Position numbers and translations under genes: made by a program. This document shows, piece after piece, positions 35,441 to 44,026 of a stretch of 64,000 nucleotides of DNA. The notes under the pieces were generated by a model that worked only from the letters and a program-made list of their open reading frames with translations, searched no databases and was not told where the DNA came from. Position 1 is the first letter of the stretch, and every line of letters begins with the position of its first letter. The stretch is taken from assembly GCA_902767775.1 (NCBI GenBank), contig CACXIP010000009.1, positions 62,001-126,000 on the forward strand, read 5' to 3'. The DNA is from an uncultured Prevotellaceae bacterium. GTDB lineage: Bacteria; Bacteroidota; Bacteroidia; Bacteroidales; Bacteroidaceae.

Positions 35441-37591
35441 TAGGTCTTGCATCATATGGAGTTCGTATTCAGTAATGCCGTTGGCAATCAGCGTGTCCTT
35501 GTCTTTTGACAATTCCTCCTCTATCTGCGCATTATCGCCAGTCATTTTTTGGTATTGACGGAAGCAATCGACGGCAGCGGAGATTTCTCCACTCACCCAA
35601 TGGCAGTAGCCGGCATTCAGATGGTCCTCGGCTTTTGCTTGCTCAGAGTTGAGCAGCCGGTTGTATTCTTTCTGCGCCTGTGCAGGTTTGCCACTGGCGA
35701 AAAGACTCCATGCAAGCACCCTGGTGATGTCGGTATCTTCCTCATGCTCGTAACTGAGTTTGTAGAGCAGGGGAGTGGCTTCCGATGCCTTGCCGTTTCT
35801 GATGAGCGATAGGGCATGGTGCAATGCATAATTGCGGTTGTCGGGACTGAGCAGCGACAATTGGCTGTAGGCTTGCTCTGCCGAGGCAAAGTCGCCGGAA
35901 AGCATGGAGGATCTGCCATAACCAGATAGAGCACGCTTGTTGGCGGGTTCCAATTCTACGGCTTTACCGAAATGTCTTTGGGCTTCTGTGGTGTCGCCTT
36001 CGTGCAGCAGGCTGTAGCCAGTTAGAATATGGCTGTTGGCTGACTCGCTGAGGATGCTGTTGGCCAACAATTTCTTCAGTGCGGAGAAATGACTTCGGCG
36101 GAGCAGGAAATTGCCCAACCGCAGCACGTCGTCCTCGGCAATATGGCCTCTGAGGATGTCGTTGCATATAAACAGCGCGTTGAGGCTGTCATCGCCGCCG
36201 AAGGGATTATAGAAACAACTGCGGAAGTCGCTCAGACGGAAGAAGCGGTAGAGGTCCTGAAGGTACATCAGGCGTATGTTGCTTGGCGACCTCAGTTGTT
36301 CGGCGGGCATCGTGGGACCCAGTGATGCTCCGTCGTTGAGGGCAGAGCGCATGTTTTCGGGTATCTTGTCGATGACAGTGGCGAGAGCAAGGGCAAAGGA
36401 GTATTTGTCGCTGTCGCAGAATGGACCGTTTGACATCAGCGTGTCGAGGAAGGGATTGCCTTCCAATTTCGACTGGGTGGCGGCAAGACCTGGATGAGCG
36501 GAGTAGAACGGGCAAAACCAGTTGGAGAGGGTGTAGAAGAAGGGATATCGCTTCATCTGCGAGAAACCTCCAAAATAGATGTCGCTGCCGTTGCGTTGCA
36601 TCTCCGACATACGTTCAAAACTGTGCTCCAGTTCTTCCATCGCACGGTCGGATGCCTCAGGGTCGAGAATGTCCTGCATTGGGTCGTCCTCCTTTTCCAC
36701 AATGCCGTGTCGGGTAATGTCGAAACCCTTGTTCTTCATCAGGTTGGGCATGATTTCACGGCTGATTTCCGCTTGGTCGCGCTCCGCATTGATGCAGAAG
36801 AACAGTTGTGTCTGCAGTTCCAGCAGCAGACGTGACGTCTCCTTGTCAGACACCATTTCACCGACGAGGGTGGCGACCTCGGGATAGAGGGCGTGGGTGC
36901 GTGTGGTGGTGAGTGCCCATCCCACCAATGCCCGCTGTCGGACAGGCTCCTCTGTGGCTCCTTGGTATATATGCGCAAGGGCGATGTACTTGTGTACGTC
37001 AAAATAGGTGATGGAGGAGAGTGTGATGGCGCTCACGAGCAGGGCGGCGTCATTGGTATCGATGGTAGGTGAGAGGACGAGATGCTCGAAGAATTCTCTG
37101 TCGTCACTGTGCCACTGACGGGAAAAACTGATGCGCTCGAAAAGAGATGACATCAGTTCGTGGTGGTCATTGTGGATTTGCTTGCTGCGCTCTTCAGTGT
37201 TGTCTTCCGACAGTCCCAGGAGGGCTACCTCACTGACAAAATTTTCCAGTTGTTGGACGATGACGGGGAAAGGTAGCGTCTCACGTGATGCCTTGCTCAC
37301 ATAATTGCCGGTACGGCTGTCACGCAGAGCGCGCATCACCAGTGTCGCTTCATTGGTAAGACGGTCGAGACGGCGCAGCAGCGAGAGGTAGACGTCGCTT
37401 CGCGAGGGGTCGGGATAGCCTTGGCGCATATAGTCGAGCATGAGGCGGTAGTCATCACTCACTTTGCGGATGCGCTCATCCAAACCTACATAATTGCGGT
37501 CTTCCAATAACGTTTGGATATGGTGAAGGGCCTGACCCAGATTCTTGGCGATGAGGCTTTTCTTGGTATTGTAGAGAGCAGTCTTGTCCAT
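35423..37591 (-). CDS. Large tetratricopeptide-repeat protein
   Basis: The 722-residue protein has no signal peptide or membrane segment and is probably cytoplasmic. Residues 1-450 are helical and of unknown family. Residues about 500-690 contain TPR-like pairs of helices, for example HILTGYSLLHEGDTTEAQRHFGKAVELEPANKRALSG and later SGDFASAEQAYSQLSLLSP and AGYCHWVSGEISAAVDCFRQY, where the A/G-A/Y-hydrophobic pattern repeats about every 34 residues. TPRs bind protein partners, but the target is unknown. It follows the solute-binding-type lipoprotein gene by 6 bp and rho further upstream. Confidence 0.85.
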   Translation of the reverse strand: MDKTALYNTKKSLIAKNLGQALHHIQTLLEDRNYVGLDERIRKVSDDYRLMLDYMRQGYPDPSRSDVYLSLLRRLDRLTNEATLVMRALRDSRTGNYVSKASRETLPFPVIVQQLENFVSEVALLGLSEDNTEERSKQIHNDHHELMSSLFERISFSRQWHSDDREFFEHLVLSPTIDTNDAALLVSAITLSSITYFDVHKYIALAHIYQGATEEPVRQRALVGWALTTTRTHALYPEVATLVGEMVSDKETSRLLLELQTQLFFCINAERDQAEISREIMPNLMKNKGFDITRHGIVEKEDDPMQDILDPEASDRAMEELEHSFERMSEMQRNGSDIYFGGFSQMKRYPFFYTLSNWFCPFYSAHPGLAATQSKLEGNPFLDTLMSNGPFCDSDKYSFALALATVIDKIPENMRSALNDGASLGPTMPAEQLRSPSNIRLMYLQDLYRFFRLSDFRSCFYNPFGGDDSLNALFICNDILRGHIAEDDVLRLGNFLLRRSHFSALKKLLANSILSESANSHILTGYSLLHEGDTTEAQRHFGKAVELEPANKRALSGYGRSSMLSGDFASAEQAYSQLSLLSPDNRNYALHHALSLIRNGKASEATPLLYKLSYEHEEDTDITRVLAWSLFASGKPAQAQKEYNRLLNSEQAKAEDHLNAGYCHWVSGEISAAVDCFRQYQKMTGDNAQIEEELSKDKDTLIANGITEYELHMMQDLLEIED

Positions 37592-37597
37592 GGGTGT

Positions 37598-38524
37598 TTA
37601 ATATGTGCGCCATTTCACATTCTTGGTGAGGTCGATGTCTTTCTGGCGGGGTGGGGTAACATGGTGGTACGTCATTTGGGGCAATTGCCGCACGGTGGCT
37701 GCATCAGTATGGCAATAGGTTTCAATGACATTGCGGTAGTGCTGCAACCCGTGGGTGTTGATGGAGTCGCAAGCACGGTTGTAGCCTTCAACCAGTTTGT
37801 CTGTCTGCTCACGTCGGTAGGGGTCGTTGCGCAATGCACCACGTGTGGCGATGACTCCCAGACGGATGTCCTTGTTGCGGGAGTCATACATCACAACGTT
37901 TTTGGCCACACGGGCTCTGGTGGCTTGTGGCTCGGGGAGCATCACTGCTTCAATCTCATTGTTCAACAGCATCATCAGTCGGACCGAAACGTCGTTCAAC
38001 TGGATGCGGAACACGGGAAGCGTGGGTTTCACGCTGTCGATGCAGAGAGTGGCAAGATAGTCGGTGGCTGAGTAACGAGTCATGCCTACCATCTTGTCTC
38101 CGAGATGTTTGACGGCGGAGATGCGCGCCTTTTGGTTGCCCAACATCTGCCAATAGGCCTCTGTGGCTGTGAGGTAGTCAAGTGAGGTGCCGCGGTGCTT
38201 AAGGCGCTCCGTGCGCATCAGGTCGCTGACCATGCACTCTACCTCACCTTTGGCAAAGGCTTCGTCGCAATCGATATGGGCCATTTTCTCCTTCAGGCTG
38301 ACATCCACATGGAGGGTATCGAAGATACCGGTTTGGGTTGCCACAAAGAGTGGCAGACAGTCGAGTGTGGGGGTGACGGCCACTTTCAGGGCGAGAGAGT
38401 CTTTGCGGGCAAGCGTTGCCCGTTCCCTCCTTTGCTTTTCGTTGCGGTCACGTGTGGTGGTGCCGCAGCCTGCGAGGAGCAGCATTGCGGTAAGAAAAGC
38501 GAGGAGGGCTCGGATGCTGGGCAT
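37598..38524 (-). CDS. Solute-binding-type lipoprotein (SsuA/THI5-like)
   Basis: With the ATG at 38524 the 308-residue protein begins with a lipoprotein signal (LLAFLTAMLLLAGC, Cys about residue 20). It continues as a periplasmic-binding fold: LALKVAVTPTLDCLPLFVATQ and TGIFDTLHVDVSLKEKMAHID are close to the start of NMT1/THI5-like or SsuA-like proteins, with LMMLLNNEIEAVMLPEPQA typical of the second lobe. It would bind a small molecule and deliver it to an ABC transporter, but no permease or ATPase gene is adjacent. The gene starts 38 bp after the rho stop, so it is probably read from the rho promoter. Confidence 0.8.
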   Translation of the reverse strand: MPSIRALLAFLTAMLLLAGCGTTTRDRNEKQRRERATLARKDSLALKVAVTPTLDCLPLFVATQTGIFDTLHVDVSLKEKMAHIDCDEAFAKGEVECMVSDLMRTERLKHRGTSLDYLTATEAYWQMLGNQKARISAVKHLGDKMVGMTRYSATDYLATLCIDSVKPTLPVFRIQLNDVSVRLMMLLNNEIEAVMLPEPQATRARVAKNVVMYDSRNKDIRLGVIATRGALRNDPYRREQTDKLVEGYNRACDSINTHGLQHYRNVIETYCHTDAATVRQLPQMTYHHVTPPRQKDIDLTKNVKWRTY

Positions 38525-38562
38525 GGATGCTTGGGTCACAAACGACTGCCGACGGATGGCGG

Positions 38563-40611
38563 TCAGGAGTTCATGGTAAGGAGGAATTCCTCGTTGTTGC
38601 GAGTGTGGAGCATCCTGTCGTGGATAGTGTTCATGGCCTCCACAGAGTTCATGTCTGAGATATGCTTGCGCAGTATCCACATGCGGTCGAGTGTCGTCTT
38701 GTCCTGCAACAGGTCGTCGCGGCGTGTGCTCGATGCCACCAGGTTGACAGACGGGAAGATACGCTTGTTGGAGAGCGTGCGGTCGAGCTGCAACTCCATG
38801 TTGCCGGTACCCTTGAATTCCTCGAAAATCACTTCGTCCATCTTTGAACCAGTGTCGATGAGGGCGGTGGCAATGATGGTGAGTGAACCGCCTCCCTCAA
38901 TGTTGCGGGCGGCACCGAAGAAACGCTTGGGCTTCTGGAGTGCATTGGCATCGACACCACCGGTGAGTACCTTGCCGCTGGCAGGCGACACCGTGTTGTA
39001 GGCTCGGGCGAGACGGGTGATGCTGTCGAGGAAGATGACGACATCGTGTCCGCACTCAACCATTCTCTTGGCCTTCTCGAGCACGATACCGGCGATTTTG
39101 ACATGGCGCTCGGCGGGCTCGTCAAAGGTGGAGGCGATAACCTCTGCGTTGACGGTACGGGCCATGTCTGTTACCTCCTCAGGGCGCTCGTCGATGAGCA
39201 GCATCATCAGATAGGCCTCGGGGTGGTTGGCGGCAATGGCATTGGCGATGTCCTTCATCAAAATCGTCTTACCGGTCTTGGGCTGTGCCACGATAAGGGC
39301 ACGCTGTCCTTTTCCGATGGGGGAGAACAGGTCAACGACACGAGTGGACAGATTGGTCGTCATCGGGTCGCCAGTGAGGTTGTATTTCTCGTCGGGGAAC
39401 AGTGGCGTGAGGTGCTCAAACGGGATGCGGTCGCGTATCTCGGAGGGCACACGGCCGTTGATCTTGTCGATGCCTGTGAGGGGGAAGTATTTCTCGCCGT
39501 CACGCGGTGGGCGAACATGGCATTCCACCACATCACCGGTCTTCAGACCAAACTGCTTGATTTGCTGACTGGATACATATACATCGTCGGGCGATGAGAG
39601 ATAGTTGTAGTCGCTGGAGCGGAGGAAACCGTAACCATCTGGCATAATCTCAAGTACGCCATTCCCCATGATGATGTTGTCGAAATTATAGTTGCTGTTC
39701 ACCTGCTCCTTGGGCGCCTGATATGTATGCTGGGCAGGAGTGGGCTGACTGACAGGAGTGGTGGGGTTGTCAAACATGTCGTAAGTCGGGAGGGCTCCCT
39801 GGTCTTCAATGGGAATGTCGACTATCGTGATGAAGTCGGTACCGTCGCCGGGGTCGTCTTCCCATAGTCCGTCAATCATGGCCTGGGATTTCTCGCCCTG
39901 GGCTTCGTTGTGGGCCTTTACCTTGGCTTGCAACTGTGCCAAGAGGTCGGACTCTTCACTCTCGGTGGGCTCATCGGCATTGAAGGATGCCTCAGGCACG
40001 TCATTGCTGACACCTTCTGCGGGAACATCAGAGAATAATTGCTCTGGGGGAAGGTCTGACTCAACAATGGGGGCTGCCTCCTCTGTTTTGGGCTTTCTGC
40101 CTCTCTTCTTTTTTACAGGTTCTTCTGCAACTGCTTCCCCTTCTGTTTCTGTGACAGCCTCTTCTTCTTCAACCTTGGCGGCTTCCTCTGCTGCAGCGGC
40201 TTCTGCAGCAGCAAGTGCCTCCTTCTCGGCTTTGGATTTGCGCCCACGCTTGGCGGGCACCTTCACAGGCACTTCCTCAACCACTGGTGCGGGCTCTTCG
40301 GCTGCAACTGTGGAAATCTCCTCATCGGGAAACAATGGAAGCGGTTCGGTTGCCTTGCTTTTCTTCAGGTCGAAATTCTCGCCTTCCTTGCCACTCACAC
40401 TATACACGTGGTCGGTGTCCTTTTTAGCTATGCGCACTCTCTTGCGCTTGGTGGTGGCGGGGTGGTTGCTGCCTTCTACGTCGGCCTGACGGTCGAGGAT
40501 GGCATATATGAGTAAGTCCCGGTCATTGGATTTCGTGTCTGCACCTATCGATGCTGCGATATCCAACAATTCAGGGATATCCTTCGATAATAAATCGTCT
40601 TTGCTATACAT
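38563..40611 (-). CDS. rho: Transcription termination factor Rho with long N-terminal disordered insertion
   Basis: Rho is the hexameric RNA helicase that ends transcription. The start at 40611 ([21 protein letters not shown]) begins the known N-terminal helical domain; an upstream ATG at 40698 would add 29 residues. Residues about 45-300 are a low-complexity stretch rich in Glu, Ala, Lys and Pro with two AT-hook-like motifs (KRGRKSK near 122 and KKRGRKPK near 168), far longer than in E. coli Rho. The RNA-binding fold follows ([21 protein letters not shown] near 327), then the ATPase with Walker [11 protein letters not shown] near 445, [25 protein letters not shown] and [17 protein letters not shown]. 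Such insertions are typical of Bacteroidetes Rho. The length is 682 residues. Confidence 0.96.
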   Translation of the reverse strand: MYSKDDLLSKDIPELLDIAASIGADTKSNDRDLLIYAILDRQADVEGSNHPATTKRKRVRIAKKDTDHVYSVSGKEGENFDLKKSKATEPLPLFPDEEISTVAAEEPAPVVEEVPVKVPAKRGRKSKAEKEALAAAEAAAAEEAAKVEEEEAVTETEGEAVAEEPVKKKRGRKPKTEEAAPIVESDLPPEQLFSDVPAEGVSNDVPEASFNADEPTESEESDLLAQLQAKVKAHNEAQGEKSQAMIDGLWEDDPGDGTDFITIVDIPIEDQGALPTYDMFDNPTTPVSQPTPAQHTYQAPKEQVNSNYNFDNIIMGNGVLEIMPDGYGFLRSSDYNYLSSPDDVYVSSQQIKQFGLKTGDVVECHVRPPRDGEKYFPLTGIDKINGRVPSEIRDRIPFEHLTPLFPDEKYNLTGDPMTTNLSTRVVDLFSPIGKGQRALIVAQPKTGKTILMKDIANAIAANHPEAYLMMLLIDERPEEVTDMARTVNAEVIASTFDEPAERHVKIAGIVLEKAKRMVECGHDVVIFLDSITRLARAYNTVSPASGKVLTGGVDANALQKPKRFFGAARNIEGGGSLTIIATALIDTGSKMDEVIFEEFKGTGNMELQLDRTLSNKRIFPSVNLVASSTRRDDLLQDKTTLDRMWILRKHISDMNSVEAMNTIHDRMLHTRNNEEFLLTMNS

Positions 40612-40685
40612 AAGAAATAATAAGATGTGATTTGAATTTTTGACTTTCAAGAGATGAAAATCTAAGGTGTTTCTGAAAAACGCTG

Positions 40686-40693
40686 CAAAGGTA
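40686..40693 (-). promoter_or_regulatory. -7 element of the rho promoter
   Basis: On the minus strand TACCTTTG, 75 bp before the rho start, matches TAnnTTTG and is preceded by GTTT. No convincing -33 is seen at the normal distance. Confidence 0.5.
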
Positions 40694-40802
40694 AACATTT
40701 TATACCACTTTCCCTTACTCTCAAGGTTAAAACTATGGTTTTTTAAAGGATTTTAACAGTAGTTTCCTCCATGCTTATATTACAAATAGTTGTTTTTTTA
40801 AT

Positions 40803-40810
40803 TACTTTTG
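40803..40810 (+). promoter_or_regulatory. -7 element of trmN
   Basis: TACTTTTG matches the -7 consensus and lies only 8 bp before the chosen ATG at 40819, which predicts an almost leaderless mRNA. No clear -33 element. Confidence 0.45.
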
Positions 40811-40818
40811 CAAACATC

Positions 40819-41529
40819 ATGCCAAATACGTTTTTCAGATTCAGGAGATTTGTTGTTCATCAGGACCACTGCGCGATGAAAGTGGGTACAGACAGTGTGC
40901 TCATCGGTGCTTGGGCTCGTGGTGGAAACCGCATCTTAGATGTGGGAACGGGTACTGGTGTGGTGGCGATGATGATGTCGCAGCGTTTCCCCGATGCCAT
41001 GGTGGATGCTGTGGATATTGATGCCGACGCTTGTGCACAGGCGGAGGCAAATGTAGCGGAATCGCCATTCGCCTCCCACGTCAGGGTGTGGCATATGCCC
41101 GTACAGCAGTTTGCCGAACAGCCGGCGATGCAGTGTGCATTCCAGTCGGTTGTCAGCAACCCACCGTTTTTTGAGAATGCGCTGAGGGCTCCCGAGAGGG
41201 CGAGAAACATGGCGCGCCATACGGATGCCTTGCCGTTTGGACAATTGTTTGCATCTGTGCGAATAGTGATGGCAAAGGAGGGGGAGTTCTCGGTCATCAT
41301 ACCTTTTGATTATCGCCAAAGGTTGGAGACCGAGGCATCGTTGTGCGGTTTCTTTCTTTCAAGGGTATGCGCCGTGCGCACGACACCTACCAAACAGCCT
41401 AAAAGATATATGTTGGCTTTTCGGCTATCGCCACCTGAAAAGGTGGAGCAGGAGGAGGGCTTGCTGGAAACATCTCCTGGTGTGCGCTCCCCATGGTATC
41501 AGTCACTTACCAGGGATTTTTATTTGTAA
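40819..41529 (+). CDS. trmN: tRNA1(Val) (adenine-37-N6)-methyltransferase
   Basis: This 236-residue SAM-dependent enzyme (TrmN6/YfiC family) methylates A37 of tRNA-Val. The SAM loop is RILDVGTGTGVVAMMMSQRF, the catalytic NPPF motif is VVSNPPFFENAL, and FRFRRFVVHQDHCAMKVGTDSVLIGAW is the family N-terminus, which fixes the ATG at 40819. A longer frame from 40771 adds a hydrophobic stretch not expected in a soluble methyltransferase, so it is rejected. The gene is convergent with the lipid-kinase gene 24 bp away and divergent from rho. Confidence 0.92.
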   Translation: MPNTFFRFRRFVVHQDHCAMKVGTDSVLIGAWARGGNRILDVGTGTGVVAMMMSQRFPDAMVDAVDIDADACAQAEANVAESPFASHVRVWHMPVQQFAEQPAMQCAFQSVVSNPPFFENALRAPERARNMARHTDALPFGQLFASVRIVMAKEGEFSVIIPFDYRQRLETEASLCGFFLSRVCAVRTTPTKQPKRYMLAFRLSPPEKVEQEEGLLETSPGVRSPWYQSLTRDFYL

Positions 41530-41553
41530 CTGACAAGTTTCGCTTTTGCCTGC

Positions 41554-42579
41554 CTATTTGTTCAACCTTCTCCACAGGCGTTTGTTGAATGCCATCACAT
41601 TGCGACGCTGATGCCGGATGCTGCTGTGTACGTCGCTGATGTCATTGAGCAGTTCACTCACAGCGTTTTGGATGGCGTTGGGTTCCCGGCGGCTGGCATC
41701 TTCTGCTTCCTCATTGCACACGACACGGATGCCGTGCTCTATGACAGCCACCTCAAGATCTGTGCCCATAATGAGTGGGTCGCCATCGAAATGCACAGGT
41801 CCGGGGTGCTGACGGTGAATGACCACATGTTTCGACTTGAATGTCTTTACCTTACTGCTCTTGTCAAGTGTCTTGTTCATCAGGTCAAAACTTACTTGCG
41901 CTGCATCCATGAAACCAAAAGGTTCCATGATGATAACGTCGAGAAAACCATCACTCATCGAGGCTTGAGGGGCGATGTAAGCATTGTTGCCGTATTGCGA
42001 TGCATTGGCGCAGGTCACCAGGTAGGCCTGATAGCGATGGCGGCTGCCTTCATCCTCAATCTGATATATCTCAGGTTCGTAATTCAGTCCCTCACGGAGC
42101 ACTTCCTCAATGTATTTCAATGGCCCCCGGCGCTTGCTTGAGGCAAACTTCTGACTGATGAAGGCATCGAAACCCATGCCACAGGTGCAGAAGAATGGAT
42201 GCTCATTGATGGTGCAGTAGTCAAGTTCGTGTATCTGACATTTGTTGAGAATGGAGATGGATTTCTTGATGTTGACAGGGATGGAGAGATGGCGGGCCAA
42301 ACCGTTTCCTGAACCGCATGGAATCACGGAGAGGGCAGTGGTGGTGTGGATGAGTCCGCGCCCAACCTCGTTGATGGTGCCGTCGCCTCCAACGGCGACA
42401 ACGATGTCGATACCGGCCTCTGCTGCCTCACGCGCAATAATTTCTGCGTGACCAGCTCGCTCGGTATACCTTATATTATATTCAAATCTGTCCTTGTCTA
42501 TATGTTGGTCAATCAATTTCGGTATGCCGCTTTTCTTCACGGCTCCCGAAATGGGATTCATCACAAACAATACTTTCAT
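41554..42579 (-). CDS. Diacylglycerol-kinase-family lipid kinase (YegS-like)
   Basis: This 341-residue enzyme phosphorylates a lipid alcohol using ATP. The N-terminal catalytic domain has FVMNPISG, the nucleotide motif VVAVGGDGTINEVGRG near residue 63, and IPCGSGNGLARHLSIP. The C-terminal beta-rich domain has GFLDVIIMEPFGFMD and HFDGDPLIMGTDLEV. The start at 42579 (MKVLFVMNPISG) is preferred over an upstream ATG at 42615. The gene is divergent from serine palmitoyltransferase with 166 bp between them. The family includes diacylglycerol, sphingosine and YegS-type kinases, so the lipid acceptor is not set. A role in the sphingolipid neighbourhood is inferred only from location. Confidence 0.88.
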   Translation of the reverse strand: MKVLFVMNPISGAVKKSGIPKLIDQHIDKDRFEYNIRYTERAGHAEIIAREAAEAGIDIVVAVGGDGTINEVGRGLIHTTTALSVIPCGSGNGLARHLSIPVNIKKSISILNKCQIHELDYCTINEHPFFCTCGMGFDAFISQKFASSKRRGPLKYIEEVLREGLNYEPEIYQIEDEGSRHRYQAYLVTCANASQYGNNAYIAPQASMSDGFLDVIIMEPFGFMDAAQVSFDLMNKTLDKSSKVKTFKSKHVVIHRQHPGPVHFDGDPLIMGTDLEVAVIEHGIRVVCNEEAEDASRREPNAIQNAVSELLNDISDVHSSIRHQRRNVMAFNKRLWRRLNK

Positions 42580-42612
42580 TTCACAATCAATATGTTCTTG
42601 AATAGATGGCTG

Positions 42613-42620
42613 CAAAATTA
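42613..42620 (-). promoter_or_regulatory. -7 element of the lipid-kinase gene
   Basis: On the minus strand TAATTTTG lies 33 bp before the start codon. It forms one half of a divergent control region with the element at 42715. Confidence 0.5.
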
Positions 42621-42714
42621 AGAATATTTAGGCATTTAACTTCCAATCAAGGCCATTTTTTTAGATTATTTGTTTTTTCTTTGAAAAATCATATGTATTT
42701 ATGACTTTTTTTGT

Positions 42715-42722
42715 TACCTTTG
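42715..42722 (+). promoter_or_regulatory. -7 element of serine palmitoyltransferase
   Basis: TACCTTTG, 23 bp before the ATG at 42746, fits TAnnTTTG. An imperfect TATG lies about 19 bp upstream. Confidence 0.65.
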
Positions 42723-42745
42723 CACTCTCAAATTAATAATTCTTC

Positions 42746-43933
42746 ATGGGACTATTACAGGAAAGGTATAAAAAATACCGTGAGCCGCAGAAGTATATGG
42801 AGATGGGTGTGTATCCCTATTTCCGTGCAATATCTGGTAAGCAAGGCACTGAGGTGGAGATGGAGGGCCATAAGGTCCTTATGTTTGGCTCAAACGCATA
42901 TACAGGCCTCACGGGTGACGAGAGAATTATTGAGGCAGCTAAGAAAGCACTCGACAAATACGGCTCAGGCTGTGCCGGAAGTCGTTTCCTTAACGGAACG
43001 GTGGATATTCACGTACAATTGGAGAAAGAACTCGCAGCATACGTGGGTAAAGAGGATGCGCTTTGCTTCTCAACTGGCTTCTTCGTCAACTCTGGTGTTT
43101 TGGCTGTCATCTGCGGCCGCGAGGACTATATCATCTGCGATGAGCGCGACCATGCGAGCATCGTGGATGGTAGAAGGTTGTCTTTTGCCAAGCAACTCAA
43201 ATTCCGCCACAATGATATGGAGGACTTGGAGAAACAGTTGCAGAAGTGCGACCCCGATGCCATCAAACTCATTGTCGTCGATGGCGTCTTCTCTATGGAG
43301 GGCGACTTGGCCAATCTGCCGGAAATCGTCAAGCTCAAGAAAAAATACAACGCTTCCATCATGGTCGACGAAGCCCATGGCATCGGCGTCTTTGGAAAGG
43401 AAGGCAAAGGAGTTTGCGACTATTTCGGTGTGACCGATGACGTTGACTTGATTATGGGTACATTCTCCAAGAGTCTTGCCAGCATAGGTGGGTTCATCGC
43501 TGCCGACGCAGATACCATCAACTATCTCCGCCACACTTGCCGCACCTATATCTTCAGTGCATCAAATACTCCTGCCGCAACTGCTGCCGCTATGGAGGCA
43601 CTGCATATCATACGCACAGAACCGGAGCGTCAGGAGAAACTTTGGGAGACCACCAAGTATGCTCTCCGCAGATTCCGTGAAGAGGGCTTTGAGATTGGCG
43701 ACACAGAGAGCCCCATCATCCCGTTGTATGTAAGGGATGTGGACAAAACTTTCTTGGTTACCAAACTGGCTTTCGACAATGGTGTGTTCATCAATCCGGT
43801 CATACCGCCTGCATGTGCTCCTCAGGATACGTTGGTGCGCTTCGCACTTATGGCAACACATACCCAGGAACAGGTGGAGCGTGGTGTTCAGGTGCTCAAG
43901 AAAATTTTCGTCGAACAAGGCATCATCAAGTAA
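42746..43933 (+). CDS. spt: Serine palmitoyltransferase (alpha-oxoamine synthase)
   Basis: This PLP enzyme condenses L-serine with a fatty acyl-CoA to 3-ketosphinganine, the first step of sphingolipid synthesis. The 395 residues match bacterial SPT/KBL/AONS enzymes. NYGxGxxGSR-like chemistry is seen as GSGCAGSRFLNG near residue 74, VDEAHGIGVFG near 208 and the PLP lysine Lys242 in TFSKSLASIGGF. The N-terminus MGLLQERYKKYREPQKYMEM and VYPYFRAISG closely resembles Bacteroides SPT rather than KBL or BioF. The gene is single, with a promoter at 42715 and a terminator at 43954. KBL (2-amino-3-ketobutyrate ligase) is the main alternative, but no threonine dehydrogenase is nearby. Confidence 0.88.
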   Translation: MGLLQERYKKYREPQKYMEMGVYPYFRAISGKQGTEVEMEGHKVLMFGSNAYTGLTGDERIIEAAKKALDKYGSGCAGSRFLNGTVDIHVQLEKELAAYVGKEDALCFSTGFFVNSGVLAVICGREDYIICDERDHASIVDGRRLSFAKQLKFRHNDMEDLEKQLQKCDPDAIKLIVVDGVFSMEGDLANLPEIVKLKKKYNASIMVDEAHGIGVFGKEGKGVCDYFGVTDDVDLIMGTFSKSLASIGGFIAADADTINYLRHTCRTYIFSASNTPAATAAAMEALHIIRTEPERQEKLWETTKYALRRFREEGFEIGDTESPIIPLYVRDVDKTFLVTKLAFDNGVFINPVIPPACAPQDTLVRFALMATHTQEQVERGVQVLKKIFVEQGIIK

Positions 43934-43953
43934 AAGAAACACATACAACAATT

Positions 43954-43985
43954 ATCCCCACTCCGCAAGAGTGGGGATTTTTTTG
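43954..43985 (+). terminator. Rho-independent terminator after spt
   Basis: A perfect 10-bp stem ATCCCCACTC / GAGTGGGGAT with a 5-nt loop is followed by seven T residues. Confidence 0.92.
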
Positions 43986-44026
43986 TGTCCGGCTGTCCGA
44001 CCTGGTTTGACCAATCCGACAGTCCT

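Noticed and set aside
42746..43933. 2-amino-3-ketobutyrate CoA ligase (kbl)
   Set aside because: The N-terminus matches Bacteroidetes serine palmitoyltransferase and no threonine dehydrogenase gene is next to it, although the families are close.
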